Source: Micromonospora vinacea
Lineage (GTDB): Bacteria > Actinomycetota > Actinomycetes > Mycobacteriales > Micromonosporaceae
Direction of reading: 5' to 3'
Assembly: GCF_015751785.1 (NCBI RefSeq)
Contig: NZ_JADOTY010000001.1
Coordinates: 4,650,001-4,714,000, forward strand
Length of the DNA: 64,000 nt
The translations under genes were made by a program, and so were the position numbers. Positions 8,491 through 16,478 of the stretch are shown here, one piece after another. The notes beneath the pieces were generated by a model, which was given only the letters and a program-made list of their open reading frames with translations, was not told the DNA's origin and made no database searches. The first letter of the stretch is position 1. Each line of letters opens with the position of its first letter.

Positions 8491-8526
8491 GAGCTGGGTC
8501 ACCCCTCACCCGGGGTGGCCCAGTTC
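8491..8526. terminator. Hairpin between convergent oxidoreductase and tetR genes
   Basis: A 15-bp stem (8491-8505 with 8512-8526) including two G-U wobbles, core CACCCC/GGGGTG, and a 6-base loop. It lies midway between the two stop codons and can serve both strands. Confidence 0.55.
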
Positions 8527-8553
8527 TAGTCGTGCGGGGTGGTCGCGCTGGGG

Positions 8554-9162
8554 CTAACCGGCTGACTCCGCCGACTGGCGCTCCGAGTTGATCCTGAGGA
8601 GTCCTTCGACGCCGCGCAGGAAGGTCTCGGACACCAACGTGGCGTCGGAAAGGCAGCCGGCCGCCATGGCGCCGTCCCGGAGCATGACGAAGTGGCGCGC
8701 TGCGGGATCCGCCGTTTCTTCGTGGACCCGTGCCATGAGCATGGTGATGGTGTCCAGGAACCATTGCCGGTGGGCCATGAGTTCCTGGTGCACGGGATGG
8801 TTCGTGTCGGGGTATTCCGCCGCGGCGTTCAGGAACGCGCACCCACGGAACCCGGGGGACTGGATGTTCTGAGCGATGGAACCGGCGATGGCCAGGAGCG
8901 GATCGACAGGCGATCGGTTGGCGGCGAGGGCCTCGTTGACCATGCCGCGCTCCAGCTGATGCACCTCCCGCAGGTAGGCCAGGATGAGGTCGTCCTTACT
9001 GGGGAAGTGCCGGTAGAAAGTAGCCCTGGTCACCTTCGCCTCCGCGATGATCCGGTCGACGCCGACGGAGTGGATGCCCTCCGCGTAGAAGATCCTGGTC
9101 GCCGTGCGAAGAAGCTTGGAACGTGCCTCAGAGGGTCGGGCAGTGGGTTCGTCGCTCGCCAT
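8554..9162 (-). CDS. TetR/AcrR family repressor
   Basis: A 202-residue regulator. The N-terminal helix-turn-helix is clear at residues about 13-60 (ARSKLLRTATRIFYAEGIHS ... VTRATFYRHFPSKDDLI), followed by a helical ligand-binding domain with a C-terminal segment common in TetR proteins of the YxaF/LmrA kind. The ATG is 17 bases downstream of an AGAACGTTCGGTCT palindrome, so it probably represses itself. The same palindrome sits in front of the EthD operon that converges on it. The inducer is unknown; the neighbourhood (flavin reductase, EthD, hydrolase) suggests an electrophile or a xenobiotic. Confidence 0.85.
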   Translation of the reverse strand: MASDEPTARPSEARSKLLRTATRIFYAEGIHSVGVDRIIAEAKVTRATFYRHFPSKDDLILAYLREVHQLERGMVNEALAANRSPVDPLLAIAGSIAQNIQSPGFRGCAFLNAAAEYPDTNHPVHQELMAHRQWFLDTITMLMARVHEETADPAARHFVMLRDGAMAAGCLSDATLVSETFLRGVEGLLRINSERQSAESAG

Positions 9163-9177
9163 CCACCCATCTTAGCG

Positions 9178-9193
9178 ACAGAACGTTCGGTCT
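9178..9193. promoter_or_regulatory. TetR-type operator in tetR promoter (site O3)
   Basis: ACAGAACGTTCGGTCT, one base different from the site at 6021-6036. It lies 15 bases from the tetR start codon, next to a TAAGAT -10-like box on the minus strand, and about 200 bases upstream of the divergent hydrolase gene, which it might also control. Confidence 0.6.
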
Positions 9194-9395
9194 GATCTGT
9201 ACCTGCGGGAGGCACTCCGTTCTTCGATCTCGCTGACAGCGGCCCGACCCGTGCCGGATTCTAAATGCGGCAACCCATCGCAACGGATCGCCGGCTGATG
9301 CGTGCTGCCGGGGAAACGCGCCGTTCACCGTCCTCGTCGGTCCGGTCTCATTACCGCAGGCAGTGGGTGGCGAAGACCTCTCGAAAGGACTCCAG

Positions 9396-10175
9396 ATGAG
9401 CGCTGCTTCTGACACGTCTACGCAGGACGCTGGGATGCCGACAGTTGTGCTGATCCACGGGGCATTCGCCGGCTCGTCGAGTTGGAACGGGGTGATCGCT
9501 GACCTCAAACGTCGGGGTTACCCGGTCATTGCCGTCGCCAACCCGCTGCGCGGTGTGCAAAAGGACGCCGCTTACGTGCGGGCCCTCCTGGACAGCCTGC
9601 CCGGACCGGTCGTGATGGCCGCCCACTCCTACGGCGGGCTGGTCATGACCGAGGCCGCGGATGGTGCCTCCAACGTCAAGGCCCTGGTGTACGTCGCCAG
9701 CGTGAGCCCGGACGTAGGCGAAAGCGTGATCGGGTTGCTCGGTAAGTACCCCGGCAGTCAGCTCGCCACCAGCATCAATATGGTGCCGATCCCCTCCGGC
9801 GACGGCGGCACGACCATGGACCAGTACATCCTGCAGGACAAGTTCCCCAAGGTGTTCGCCGCCGACGTCGATCGCGGCACCGCCGAGATCATGGCGGCGA
9901 CGCAGCGGCCCGCCTCGGCGAGCGCCCAGGAGGAGGGCGTGACGAAGGCCGCCTGGAAGACGATCCCCTCCTGGACCCTGATCACCACCCAGGACCTGGG
10001 GATTCCACCGGACCTGCAGCGCTTTCTGGCCGACAGGGCGGGGTCCACGGCAGTTGAGATCGCCGCCTCCCACGCTGTGGCAGTCTCGCAACCCGGCCCG
10101 GTCGCAGACCTCATCGACACCGCCGCCCGCGCCACCGCACGCTCGATGCAGATGTCCAAGAGCCGCCAGGGTTAA
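9396..10175 (+). CDS. Alpha/beta hydrolase
   Basis: A 259-residue cytoplasmic alpha/beta-hydrolase of the EstC/salicylate-esterase-like group. The oxyanion motif VVLIHGAFAGSSSW opens the fold, the nucleophile is S78 in AAHSYGG, and the likely catalytic His is H226 in ASHAVAVSQP. The ATG follows AAAGGA with good spacing. It is divergent from the TetR gene, whose operator lies in the shared 230-base gap. The substrate is probably a small ester or lactone; the exact reaction cannot be read from sequence. Confidence 0.82.
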   Translation: MSAASDTSTQDAGMPTVVLIHGAFAGSSSWNGVIADLKRRGYPVIAVANPLRGVQKDAAYVRALLDSLPGPVVMAAHSYGGLVMTEAADGASNVKALVYVASVSPDVGESVIGLLGKYPGSQLATSINMVPIPSGDGGTTMDQYILQDKFPKVFAADVDRGTAEIMAATQRPASASAQEEGVTKAAWKTIPSWTLITTQDLGIPPDLQRFLADRAGSTAVEIAASHAVAVSQPGPVADLIDTAARATARSMQMSKSRQG

Positions 10176-10272
10176 CCAGGCTTGCCGACGCGGCGTCTGG
10201 TTCATTCCACCACCGACGGTGCCGAACAGAAGGGTGCCCAAGCCGAGCGTCCGAAGCTGCCATGATGCTCCG

Positions 10273-10470
10273 GTGAGTCAGACAGGGGAATGGGACCGCG
10301 TGGTCGAGGGCGTTCGTGTTCAATTCATGGCCGGCCAGCACGACGAGCCGGCGACCGCCGTCATCATTCCAAGGCCAGGTGTCGAGGCGATGGTGGCGGC
10401 CCTGGGAGAGATGATCCGATCTGGTGACCTCGACGTGATGCTCAGCATGGTGGAGGACGGCGCGATCTAG
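10273..10470 (+). CDS. Small hypothetical protein
   Basis: A 65-residue acidic protein from a GTG start (begins with Ser-Gln-Thr-Gly-Glu-Trp-Asp), with no signal peptide or membrane segment and no recognised family. Codon use in this stretch is ordinary for the region. No clear ribosome-binding site is seen, so both start and reality are only moderately supported. It stands between the hydrolase and the convergent DUF1152 gene. Confidence 0.4.
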   Translation: MSQTGEWDRVVEGVRVQFMAGQHDEPATAVIIPRPGVEAMVAALGEMIRSGDLDVMLSMVEDGAI

Positions 10471-10638
10471 TTGAGTGACCAACCAGGTGACACCGAGCGG
10501 CTCTGCTGTTGACGTGCCGTCGTCAAAGCGGTGTCTGGGCCACAGGTTTCTGGGCGAGGAGATATCCCTGGGCAGGGCTGTCCGTTCGATCGGCTGGGAC
10601 GCCGCCCCAGAACACGGTGGTGAAGCCCGTCCGGGCGA

Positions 10639-11634
10639 TCAGTGCGGGAAGGCGCGGGGGATGCGGGCGCCGACAAGCTCGTCGCGGAACGCCTGGATGC
10701 GTGTGATGACCTGCCGTCTGCCGATGGTGTTCTCGATGCGGTCGAGGTACAGGCATCGGGCCGCGAGTTTGTCGAGATCGACGGTGAAGTAGACCGCCAT
10801 CAGCGGGTTGACGAACAGGTCGCCGCCGCCGGTGCGCCGGCTGAATCGGACGTCCCCGAACGCGCCGCTGGTGGCGGCGGCGATCTGTCCCTGAACGATG
10901 CTCGGCCGCTGCGGGGTGGCGTTCTGGGCGTCAGCGACGGCAGCGCGGTAGAGCTCCGCCTCCCGGCTGGAACCGGGGATGGACAGGGCGCCGAGGTAGC
11001 CGCCGTCGCGGTCGAGCGCGGCGAGGTTCTCCAGCACCTCGACGTGGTTGACGCCGTCGTAGGCGTCGATGCCAAAGCCGAGACTGGTCACCAGCTTGAC
11101 CGGTACGTCCAGCGCGGCCACCGCGGCCAGACTGGTCATGTCCTCCACCGGAGTGCCGAGATTGCTTTCGTCGCCCCGCAGCAGTACGTCGGTGCCGCCG
11201 TCGACCAGTACCACCGCGTCGATGTCGAGGCGTTCCACCAGGTGCCGGTACGCCGTCCGTAGCGGCTGGACGCCGAGCGGCGGGAAGGCGTACACCGTCG
11301 ACGGCAGTTGCTGAGCCGCCAGCCATCGGGCGAGCGTTCGCTCCGGGAAGTACCAGTCGGGGCTGGTGGTATCCGGCTGAACCGCCGCGACGTGCTCCGC
11401 CACCCACGCGTCTCGGTCGATCAGCTCAAGTTCGGAGAAGGAGAGGCTGGCCAGGTGCACCTGCGCCCCGGCACGCCACAACGCGAAGGCCAAGGGCAGG
11501 CCCGCGTACACGTCGAAACCCCCGCCTGCTCCGGCGATGAGGATGCTCCGCGCCGGGGCCAACGCGGCGAACAGTGGCGGAACGGCCAACGAGAACACAC
11601 CGGAGTCGGCCGGCGGCGCCGCAGGGGTCATCAC
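10639..11634 (-). CDS. DUF1152 family protein
   Basis: A 331-residue soluble protein of the DUF1152 family. Characteristic features are the glycine-rich nucleotide-like loop LIAGAGGGFDVYAGLPLAFAL (quoted in part, about residues 31-50), LASLSFSELE, the VVLVDGGTDVLLRGDE segment with conserved acidic residues, and GFGIDAYDGVNHVEVLENLA. The fold suggests a Rossmann-like enzyme, but no activity is established. It starts with two consecutive ATGs. No operon partner; the flanking genes are unrelated. Confidence 0.82.
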   Translation of the reverse strand: MMTPAAPPADSGVFSLAVPPLFAALAPARSILIAGAGGGFDVYAGLPLAFALWRAGAQVHLASLSFSELELIDRDAWVAEHVAAVQPDTTSPDWYFPERTLARWLAAQQLPSTVYAFPPLGVQPLRTAYRHLVERLDIDAVVLVDGGTDVLLRGDESNLGTPVEDMTSLAAVAALDVPVKLVTSLGFGIDAYDGVNHVEVLENLAALDRDGGYLGALSIPGSSREAELYRAAVADAQNATPQRPSIVQGQIAAATSGAFGDVRFSRRTGGGDLFVNPLMAVYFTVDLDKLAARCLYLDRIENTIGRRQVITRIQAFRDELVGARIPRAFPH

Positions 11635-11915
11635 CGCTCAATGATCACTGACGCTCGGCGGGCACCTGCGACGCCGCTGGCTGGCGGGAACGGGGGAGGG
11701 GCGAGCAGGGTGAGATCATCGTGGAAGCCGTGCTTCAGTGCGGCGGTGCGTCCTCACCCTGACGACCCCGATGATCTCGACGACGCCGAGACGCGTGCGA
11801 TCGGTGTATCGGGAAAGCGCCCCTCGTGCCGAAACGATGCGGCCCGCGAGAGGCGCGATAATCCCAGCACGGAGGGCGCTTTTGGCGCTATGCCCACATC
11901 ACCGAAGGCGCGTGA

Positions 11916-12212
11916 CTAGTTGATCCGGTGCGCGCTGTAGATGTACACCACGACCGGATCCGCTGCCCTTCGGTACCACAGGAGGCCGGCTGGGCTGGTG
12001 CAGCGCCCGTCCATCGTGTAGGTGTATTCGGGGTAGGCGTATCCGGCCACCTTGGACGAACTGCTGTAGCCGTAGCGCCATGGGGCCGACGCGAACCGCA
12101 TTTCGATGTAATCGGTGTCCGTGCAGCCCGCAGCAAGCGCGGGAGTCGGCACAGCCAGTGTGCTCAGCGGAAGCACGATGGCTGTTGCCAGCGCTAGCAG
12201 TGATCTCCTCAA
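11916..12212 (-). CDS. Small secreted protein
   Basis: A 98-residue exported protein. A 27-residue Sec signal peptide (two Arg, hydrophobic core, Ala-Leu-Ala-Ala cleavage region) is followed by about 70 residues rich in Tyr, with three Cys and a DGRCTSPAGLLWYRRA segment. The start codon is TTG, with GAGG nine bases upstream. No family recognised. Similar small Tyr/Cys-rich secreted proteins in actinomycetes are uncharacterised. About 280 bases of apparently empty DNA separate it from the DUF1152 gene. Confidence 0.6.
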   Translation of the reverse strand: MRRSLLALATAIVLPLSTLAVPTPALAAGCTDTDYIEMRFASAPWRYGYSSSSKVAGYAYPEYTYTMDGRCTSPAGLLWYRRAADPVVVYIYSAHRIN

Positions 12213-12528
12213 GATCTCGCCTCACTTTCTGCATGGCTGCCGTTCGAATGAGCCGGCAGCGGTGACGCATTGCCGAACATGTCCGACGTCCGGACCCGTG
12301 TGGGCGAACTCGTTTCCCAGCTTCGATTCGCCGGCGTCACGGGTGATTGGGGTCAGCGTATGGGCGACGAATTGGGGGCAGCTACCGCCGATTGCTGTCC
12401 CGAACACAAGCGCGCCTGTCCGGGCTGCTCACCGGCTTGTTCGGACTTGTTCGAACGCTCGTCAGGACGTGGGCGACCGTTCCTGGTTCAGCAGAACAGC
12501 GCGCATCTCGAACAGCGTCCAACAGACG
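12213..12528. other. Intergenic stretch without a convincing gene
   Basis: This gap lies upstream of the small secreted protein and downstream of the HelD gene. Open frames are present but show poor codon bias, and none has a ribosome-binding site with a recognisable protein. It should hold the promoter of the secreted protein; I see no strong hairpin or palindrome. Confidence 0.4.
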
Positions 12529-14718
12529 TCATGGGTGTGCCGATTGCTGCGTGAGTGTCAGTTGGCCGAGTTCCTGGGTGCATCGGGTGAGCGCGACGTA
12601 GAGGCCGTTCCAGCCGCGCGGTTCGGCGGCGATGCCCTGAGGGTCGATGAGCAGCGTCGCGTCCCATTCCAATCCCTTGGACTGGGTCGCGGTGAGCACC
12701 GGCACATCACTGAGCACGGCTGAGAGTTCGGCGATGCGGGTCGCGGGGGCGATGACGCCGACCGTGCCGCCGTGCCACCGGAGCCGCAACTGCCGCACCG
12801 CTTCGACGGCGGCGCCGGCAAGCTCAGCGGGGGTGATGGCGAGCTCCCAGGGGGCGATGCCGGAGGAACGGACCGCTCGTGGCGGCGTGTTGTGGCTGCC
12901 AGCCCTCTTCAAGACCGGTTCGGTGAGGTCCATGACCTCGCGCGGGGTCCGGTAGCAGATGGTGAGTTCCGCGCCGGTCCAGCGGTCTCCGAAGGCAGCC
13001 TGCACCGCTTGTGCCCACGTGGTGTGCCGGTGGGCTGCCTCGGCCTGGTCGATGTCGCCGACGGCGGTGATGGAGCGACTGGGACAACGCCGGAGAACCA
13101 TCTGCCACTGCATCTCGGACAGCTCCTGCGCCTCGTCGATGACGACGTGGCCGTACACCCAGCCGCGCTGGCGGCGAGCCCGTTCGGCGAGGAACTCGCC
13201 CTGTGGTTGAGGGGTGTCGACCTCGCCGAGCAGGTCGGCGAGGGCGTCGAGCAGCGGGATGTCGCTTGATGCCCAGGGGGCGGGCTCGGCGGCGACGGCG
13301 GTGATCTCCTCGGGGGACAGCTGCGGGGTGAACCGGGCCAGCAGGGCGCGGTCGGTCAGGAAATCACCCAGCAGGGTCTCGGGGTCGAGGGTGGGCCACC
13401 ATGCCTCGATGAACCGGGCGATGGTGGCGTTCTCGGCGATACGACAACGGAGCTGCTCGACCTCCTCCTCGGAAAGTAGTCCGTCGACGTCACTGCCGGT
13501 GGACGTCCGGGTGGGCTGGTGGTCCTGCTCCATGCTCCTGTCGACGCGGGCGAGGATGTCCTCGAAGCCCTCCTCCATCTCTTCCATCAGCGCCTCGCGC
13601 TGCTCGGCGACGACATCGGCAAGGAGGTGGTGCAACTGCTCGGCGAACACCGCGCGGGCGCGGTGGTACGGGCGTCCCTGCACCGCCGAGGCGAGCGCCT
13701 GCGCCACCGTTGCGGGCGGGATGACGTAGAAGTCGCCCTCCCAGCGCAGCTTCAGCTCGCGCGGCCGGGGGAGCAGCGACGCGACGTAGCTTTCGAGCGC
13801 GGGCTGCCAGAGGGCGCGGCCCTTGATCTCGGCGAGAAGCCGACTCTCGTCGCGGCCCACCTGGACGTCGGCCAGCAGCGTGTCGCAGGTCGCCGAGACG
13901 ACGGCGGTCTCACCGAGCGCGGGCAGCACCTGGGCGATGTACTGGAGGAACCGCGGCGACGGGCCCAGGACCAGGACCGCCTGGTCGGCCAGCTTGCGGT
14001 AGGTGAACAGCAGGTACGCGACGCGATGCAGGGCCACCACGGTCTTGCCCGTGCCGGGACCGCCCTGGACGACCAGCGGGCCGGTCGCCTCCGCCCGGAT
14101 GATGTCGTCCTGTTCGCGTTGCAGGGTGGAGATCGCCGTCGACATGTGACCGGTGCGCCGCTGGCCGAGGGCGGCAAGTAGGGCGCCTTCGCCGACGAGT
14201 TCCGCCGTTGTGGTCCCGTCCAGGGGCTCGTCGTCCACGCCGACGACGGCCGATCCCGTCGTACGGATGTGCCGGCGCCGCGCCTGACCCTGTGGGTCGA
14301 CGGCCGTAGCGGTGTAGAACGGCCGAGCTGCGGGAGCCCGCCAGTCCACCAGCAGTGGCTCACCGCCCTCGCCGTCGTTGCGGAGACCGACACGGCCCAC
14401 GTGGCGCACTGTGCCATCAAGGCCGTCGAGGCGGCCGAAGACCAGCCCTTCCTCTGCTCGCCGTAGCTCGTCGTACTGCTGCCGGAGCATGCGCTGCCGA
14501 GCCCGCTCCAACGCGTCCTGGGCCTCTGACGACAGCTCGACCTGTAGGTGATCGGCCAGCCTGTCGCGCCGGGCCGTGGCCACATCCAGAAATGCCTGTT
14601 CCTCGGCGACCGCGGATCGGCGCGCGGCACCCTCTGCGGTAGAGGTCGGCGGTTGGCCGTCAGGTGCTCCTTCGCCGACGCCAGCAGTGCCGTTGCTCAG
14701 AGCAGACTTCCGGTGCAT
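12529..14718 (-). CDS. helD: HelD-type UvrD-like ATPase (RNA polymerase recycling factor)
   Basis: A 729-residue superfamily 1 helicase-like motor related to HelD/HelR, which releases stalled RNA polymerase from DNA. An N-terminal helical coiled region (about residues 20-90, the arm that enters the secondary channel in HelD) precedes Walker A GGPGTGKT (K225). The Walker B-like VVIDEAQELSEMQW lies in the second half, followed by GDIDQ and a C-terminal LYVALTRC motif typical of UvrD-like enzymes. The ATG at 14718 has AAGGA upstream; a 28-residue longer frame is less likely. Actinomycete HelR relatives give rifampicin tolerance; whether this one does is unknown. Stand-alone gene. Confidence 0.85.
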   Translation of the reverse strand: MHRKSALSNGTAGVGEGAPDGQPPTSTAEGAARRSAVAEEQAFLDVATARRDRLADHLQVELSSEAQDALERARQRMLRQQYDELRRAEEGLVFGRLDGLDGTVRHVGRVGLRNDGEGGEPLLVDWRAPAARPFYTATAVDPQGQARRRHIRTTGSAVVGVDDEPLDGTTTAELVGEGALLAALGQRRTGHMSTAISTLQREQDDIIRAEATGPLVVQGGPGTGKTVVALHRVAYLLFTYRKLADQAVLVLGPSPRFLQYIAQVLPALGETAVVSATCDTLLADVQVGRDESRLLAEIKGRALWQPALESYVASLLPRPRELKLRWEGDFYVIPPATVAQALASAVQGRPYHRARAVFAEQLHHLLADVVAEQREALMEEMEEGFEDILARVDRSMEQDHQPTRTSTGSDVDGLLSEEEVEQLRCRIAENATIARFIEAWWPTLDPETLLGDFLTDRALLARFTPQLSPEEITAVAAEPAPWASSDIPLLDALADLLGEVDTPQPQGEFLAERARRQRGWVYGHVVIDEAQELSEMQWQMVLRRCPSRSITAVGDIDQAEAAHRHTTWAQAVQAAFGDRWTGAELTICYRTPREVMDLTEPVLKRAGSHNTPPRAVRSSGIAPWELAITPAELAGAAVEAVRQLRLRWHGGTVGVIAPATRIAELSAVLSDVPVLTATQSKGLEWDATLLIDPQGIAAEPRGWNGLYVALTRCTQELGQLTLTQQSAHP

Positions 14719-15019
14719 TCGCAAATCCTTGTATCGGGGTAACCCTCGGCCCGGATGAGCCGCAGCGCATTCGGCGGCAAGCATAGAGTTGCTTTCCCTC
14801 ACCGGCCAGGAGATTCGCCGGCAGAGATCGGTATCTCAATGCCTTGCAGTTCCGAGGTTGCCTGTGGCCTCACCAACCTCGATTCGCATATTGACAGTTC
14901 GGTCTTCATCTGTTCTGCGGGTGCGTTCCGAGGGTGTTGGCAGGCGGGCTCCGGGCCGAAGTCGTCGTCGGGTCAGAGGCGGTACCGCGTCGGTCTGGCT
15001 GGTGCGGCACGATGGCGGC

Positions 15020-15721
15020 GTGTCGATGGAACGCGTTGAGGCTCCGGCCCCGCTGTTGACCTGGCTTGCGGACCGTCCTGCTTGGGAGGCAACCACCGGA
15101 TATGACGCCGCTGGTTGGCAATCGTCGACCTGGATTCTTCATGCGATGTACGAGAATTCCAGCATCGGAGGCATCAACCTCGACGAGGAGACCACCGATA
15201 CCGGTATTCCCTTGGGCTTCGTCGTGCGACCGGCAAGCCCTTGGCGACGGGCACTCTGGTCGGAGCATTTCGCCGAGGGGCGGGGACAGGCATCGGATCG
15301 GAGTTACCCGCCATGCCACCGTTGGTTCCCACACCGCAGTTGGCCCGTTGCCGTCCAGCCACCGCCCGAAGGGTCCCTCGACGAGGAGAGCCTTGATGCC
15401 CTGTTGGACACCCTGAGTCGTTGTTCGATCGACGGCCCCGGGACCGACTGCGTCGCCTTCTACGCGTCCTTGCCGGCCGGTGACTTCGACAACCCTCACG
15501 TGTGGCGGGGGCCGTTGTCAGCAGTCCCCGAACTGCTCGAAGAACGCGGAGGGTCCTATGCGTTCTCAGCGACGAATCTGTGGCCCACGGATCGGTCCTG
15601 GTTCGTCTGGACGGACTACGACCTACTGGCCACCAAGGTCAGCGGGGCCGGGCCCCTGGTCGAGGCGGTCAAGAGCCACCCCGCTCTCGAGACGGTGGAC
15701 TGGTCCACGCAACCACGCTGA
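15020..15721 (+). CDS. Hypothetical protein
   Basis: A 233-residue soluble protein of unknown function, acidic and Trp-rich. The C-terminal part (LWPTDRSWFVWTDYDLLATK, then an Ala-Val helix and HPALETVDW) matches a pattern I associate with widespread uncharacterised actinomycete proteins, some compared with SMI1/KNR4-like folds. Start is GTG at 15020 or ATG at 15026; no strong ribosome-binding site separates them. Divergent from the HelD gene across a 300-base gap. Confidence 0.55.
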   Translation: MSMERVEAPAPLLTWLADRPAWEATTGYDAAGWQSSTWILHAMYENSSIGGINLDEETTDTGIPLGFVVRPASPWRRALWSEHFAEGRGQASDRSYPPCHRWFPHRSWPVAVQPPPEGSLDEESLDALLDTLSRCSIDGPGTDCVAFYASLPAGDFDNPHVWRGPLSAVPELLEERGGSYAFSATNLWPTDRSWFVWTDYDLLATKVSGAGPLVEAVKSHPALETVDWSTQPR

Positions 15722-15799
15722 GTTGACCTGCGGCTGATGTTGGGCCGAGATCGCGCGGCCCGAAAGCGATTACCTAGTCGGAGGGCTGTCTCGCGCAGG

Positions 15800-16351
15800 T
15801 CAGCTCAACGTGAAGGACGCGTCGTCGACGTCGAAGGCGGTCGCACCGTTGCCGGCCGTCTCGCTGGCGAGGAAGCTGACCGTCGCGGTGCGCTCGGCCG
15901 TCGCGGTGCCGCTCGACATGACGTACTGCCGCCACTGCGCCCCGCCGTCGAAGGCCAGCGAGAACCTCGTCTTCGGGGGTATCCCGGTGACCGCCAGTCC
16001 GACGTTCAGGTAGTCGCCGCGGCTGGTCTCCGTGGTGGTCCGCACCCAGAAGCGGACCGTCAGGTCGCAGTTGGCCGGCACAGTGACGGTGGTGCGCAGC
16101 AGGTCGGCACGGGTCACGTCCAACCCGGCGAAGGTGGCGTACGCGCGGCCGGTGTGCGCGGGCCGGGCCGCGTCGCCGAACACGACGATGCGGGGGCCGG
16201 CCGTCCAGCCGGTGGTGCCACGCTCGAACCCCGGGTTCGGGTGGATCTGCCCCGTGCAGGGCGGGTCGGCGGCTGGCTGGCCGTGGGATGCGCTGCCCGT
16301 GGCCAGGAGCAGCAGGGCCGCGGCCGAGACGGTGGTGACGAAGGCCTTCAT
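15800..16351 (-). CDS. Secreted carbohydrate-binding-like protein
   Basis: A 183-residue exported protein. A signal peptide (about 23 residues) is followed by a single beta-sandwich domain: NPGFERGTTGWTAG at the start, TVPANCDLTVRFWVRT in the middle and AFDVDDASFTLS at the end. This is the classic layout of a CBM4/9-type jelly-roll domain, so it may bind polysaccharide without a catalytic domain. The inner ATG at 16351, with GGGGAA upstream, is preferred to one six codons earlier. It follows the GH15 gene on the same strand after about 130 bases, which fits a glucan-related role. Confidence 0.65.
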   Translation of the reverse strand: MKAFVTTVSAAALLLLATGSASHGQPAADPPCTGQIHPNPGFERGTTGWTAGPRIVVFGDAARPAHTGRAYATFAGLDVTRADLLRTTVTVPANCDLTVRFWVRTTTETSRGDYLNVGLAVTGIPPKTRFSLAFDGGAQWRQYVMSSGTATAERTATVSFLASETAGNGATAFDVDDASFTLS

Positions 16352-16478
16352 CGGTTCCCCCGTGTCCATACATTCGAGATGGTCGATGCACGTCGACGAT
16401 GCGGGATGGACGTGGGCGCGTCAAGCTCTTCCCGCCGTCGGCTCCGTGCCGGCGGCGGGCTGACCGAACCTGCTGGCG

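Noticed and set aside
11814-11883. AAAGCGCCC ... GGGCGCTTT inverted repeat
   Set aside because: Only 9 matching bases with a loop over 50 bases; no gene ends suitably nearby.
12270-12554. A 94-codon plus-strand frame between the secreted protein and HelD
   Set aside because: Poor codon bias, no ribosome-binding site, Cys-rich random composition, and its end overlaps the HelD gene.
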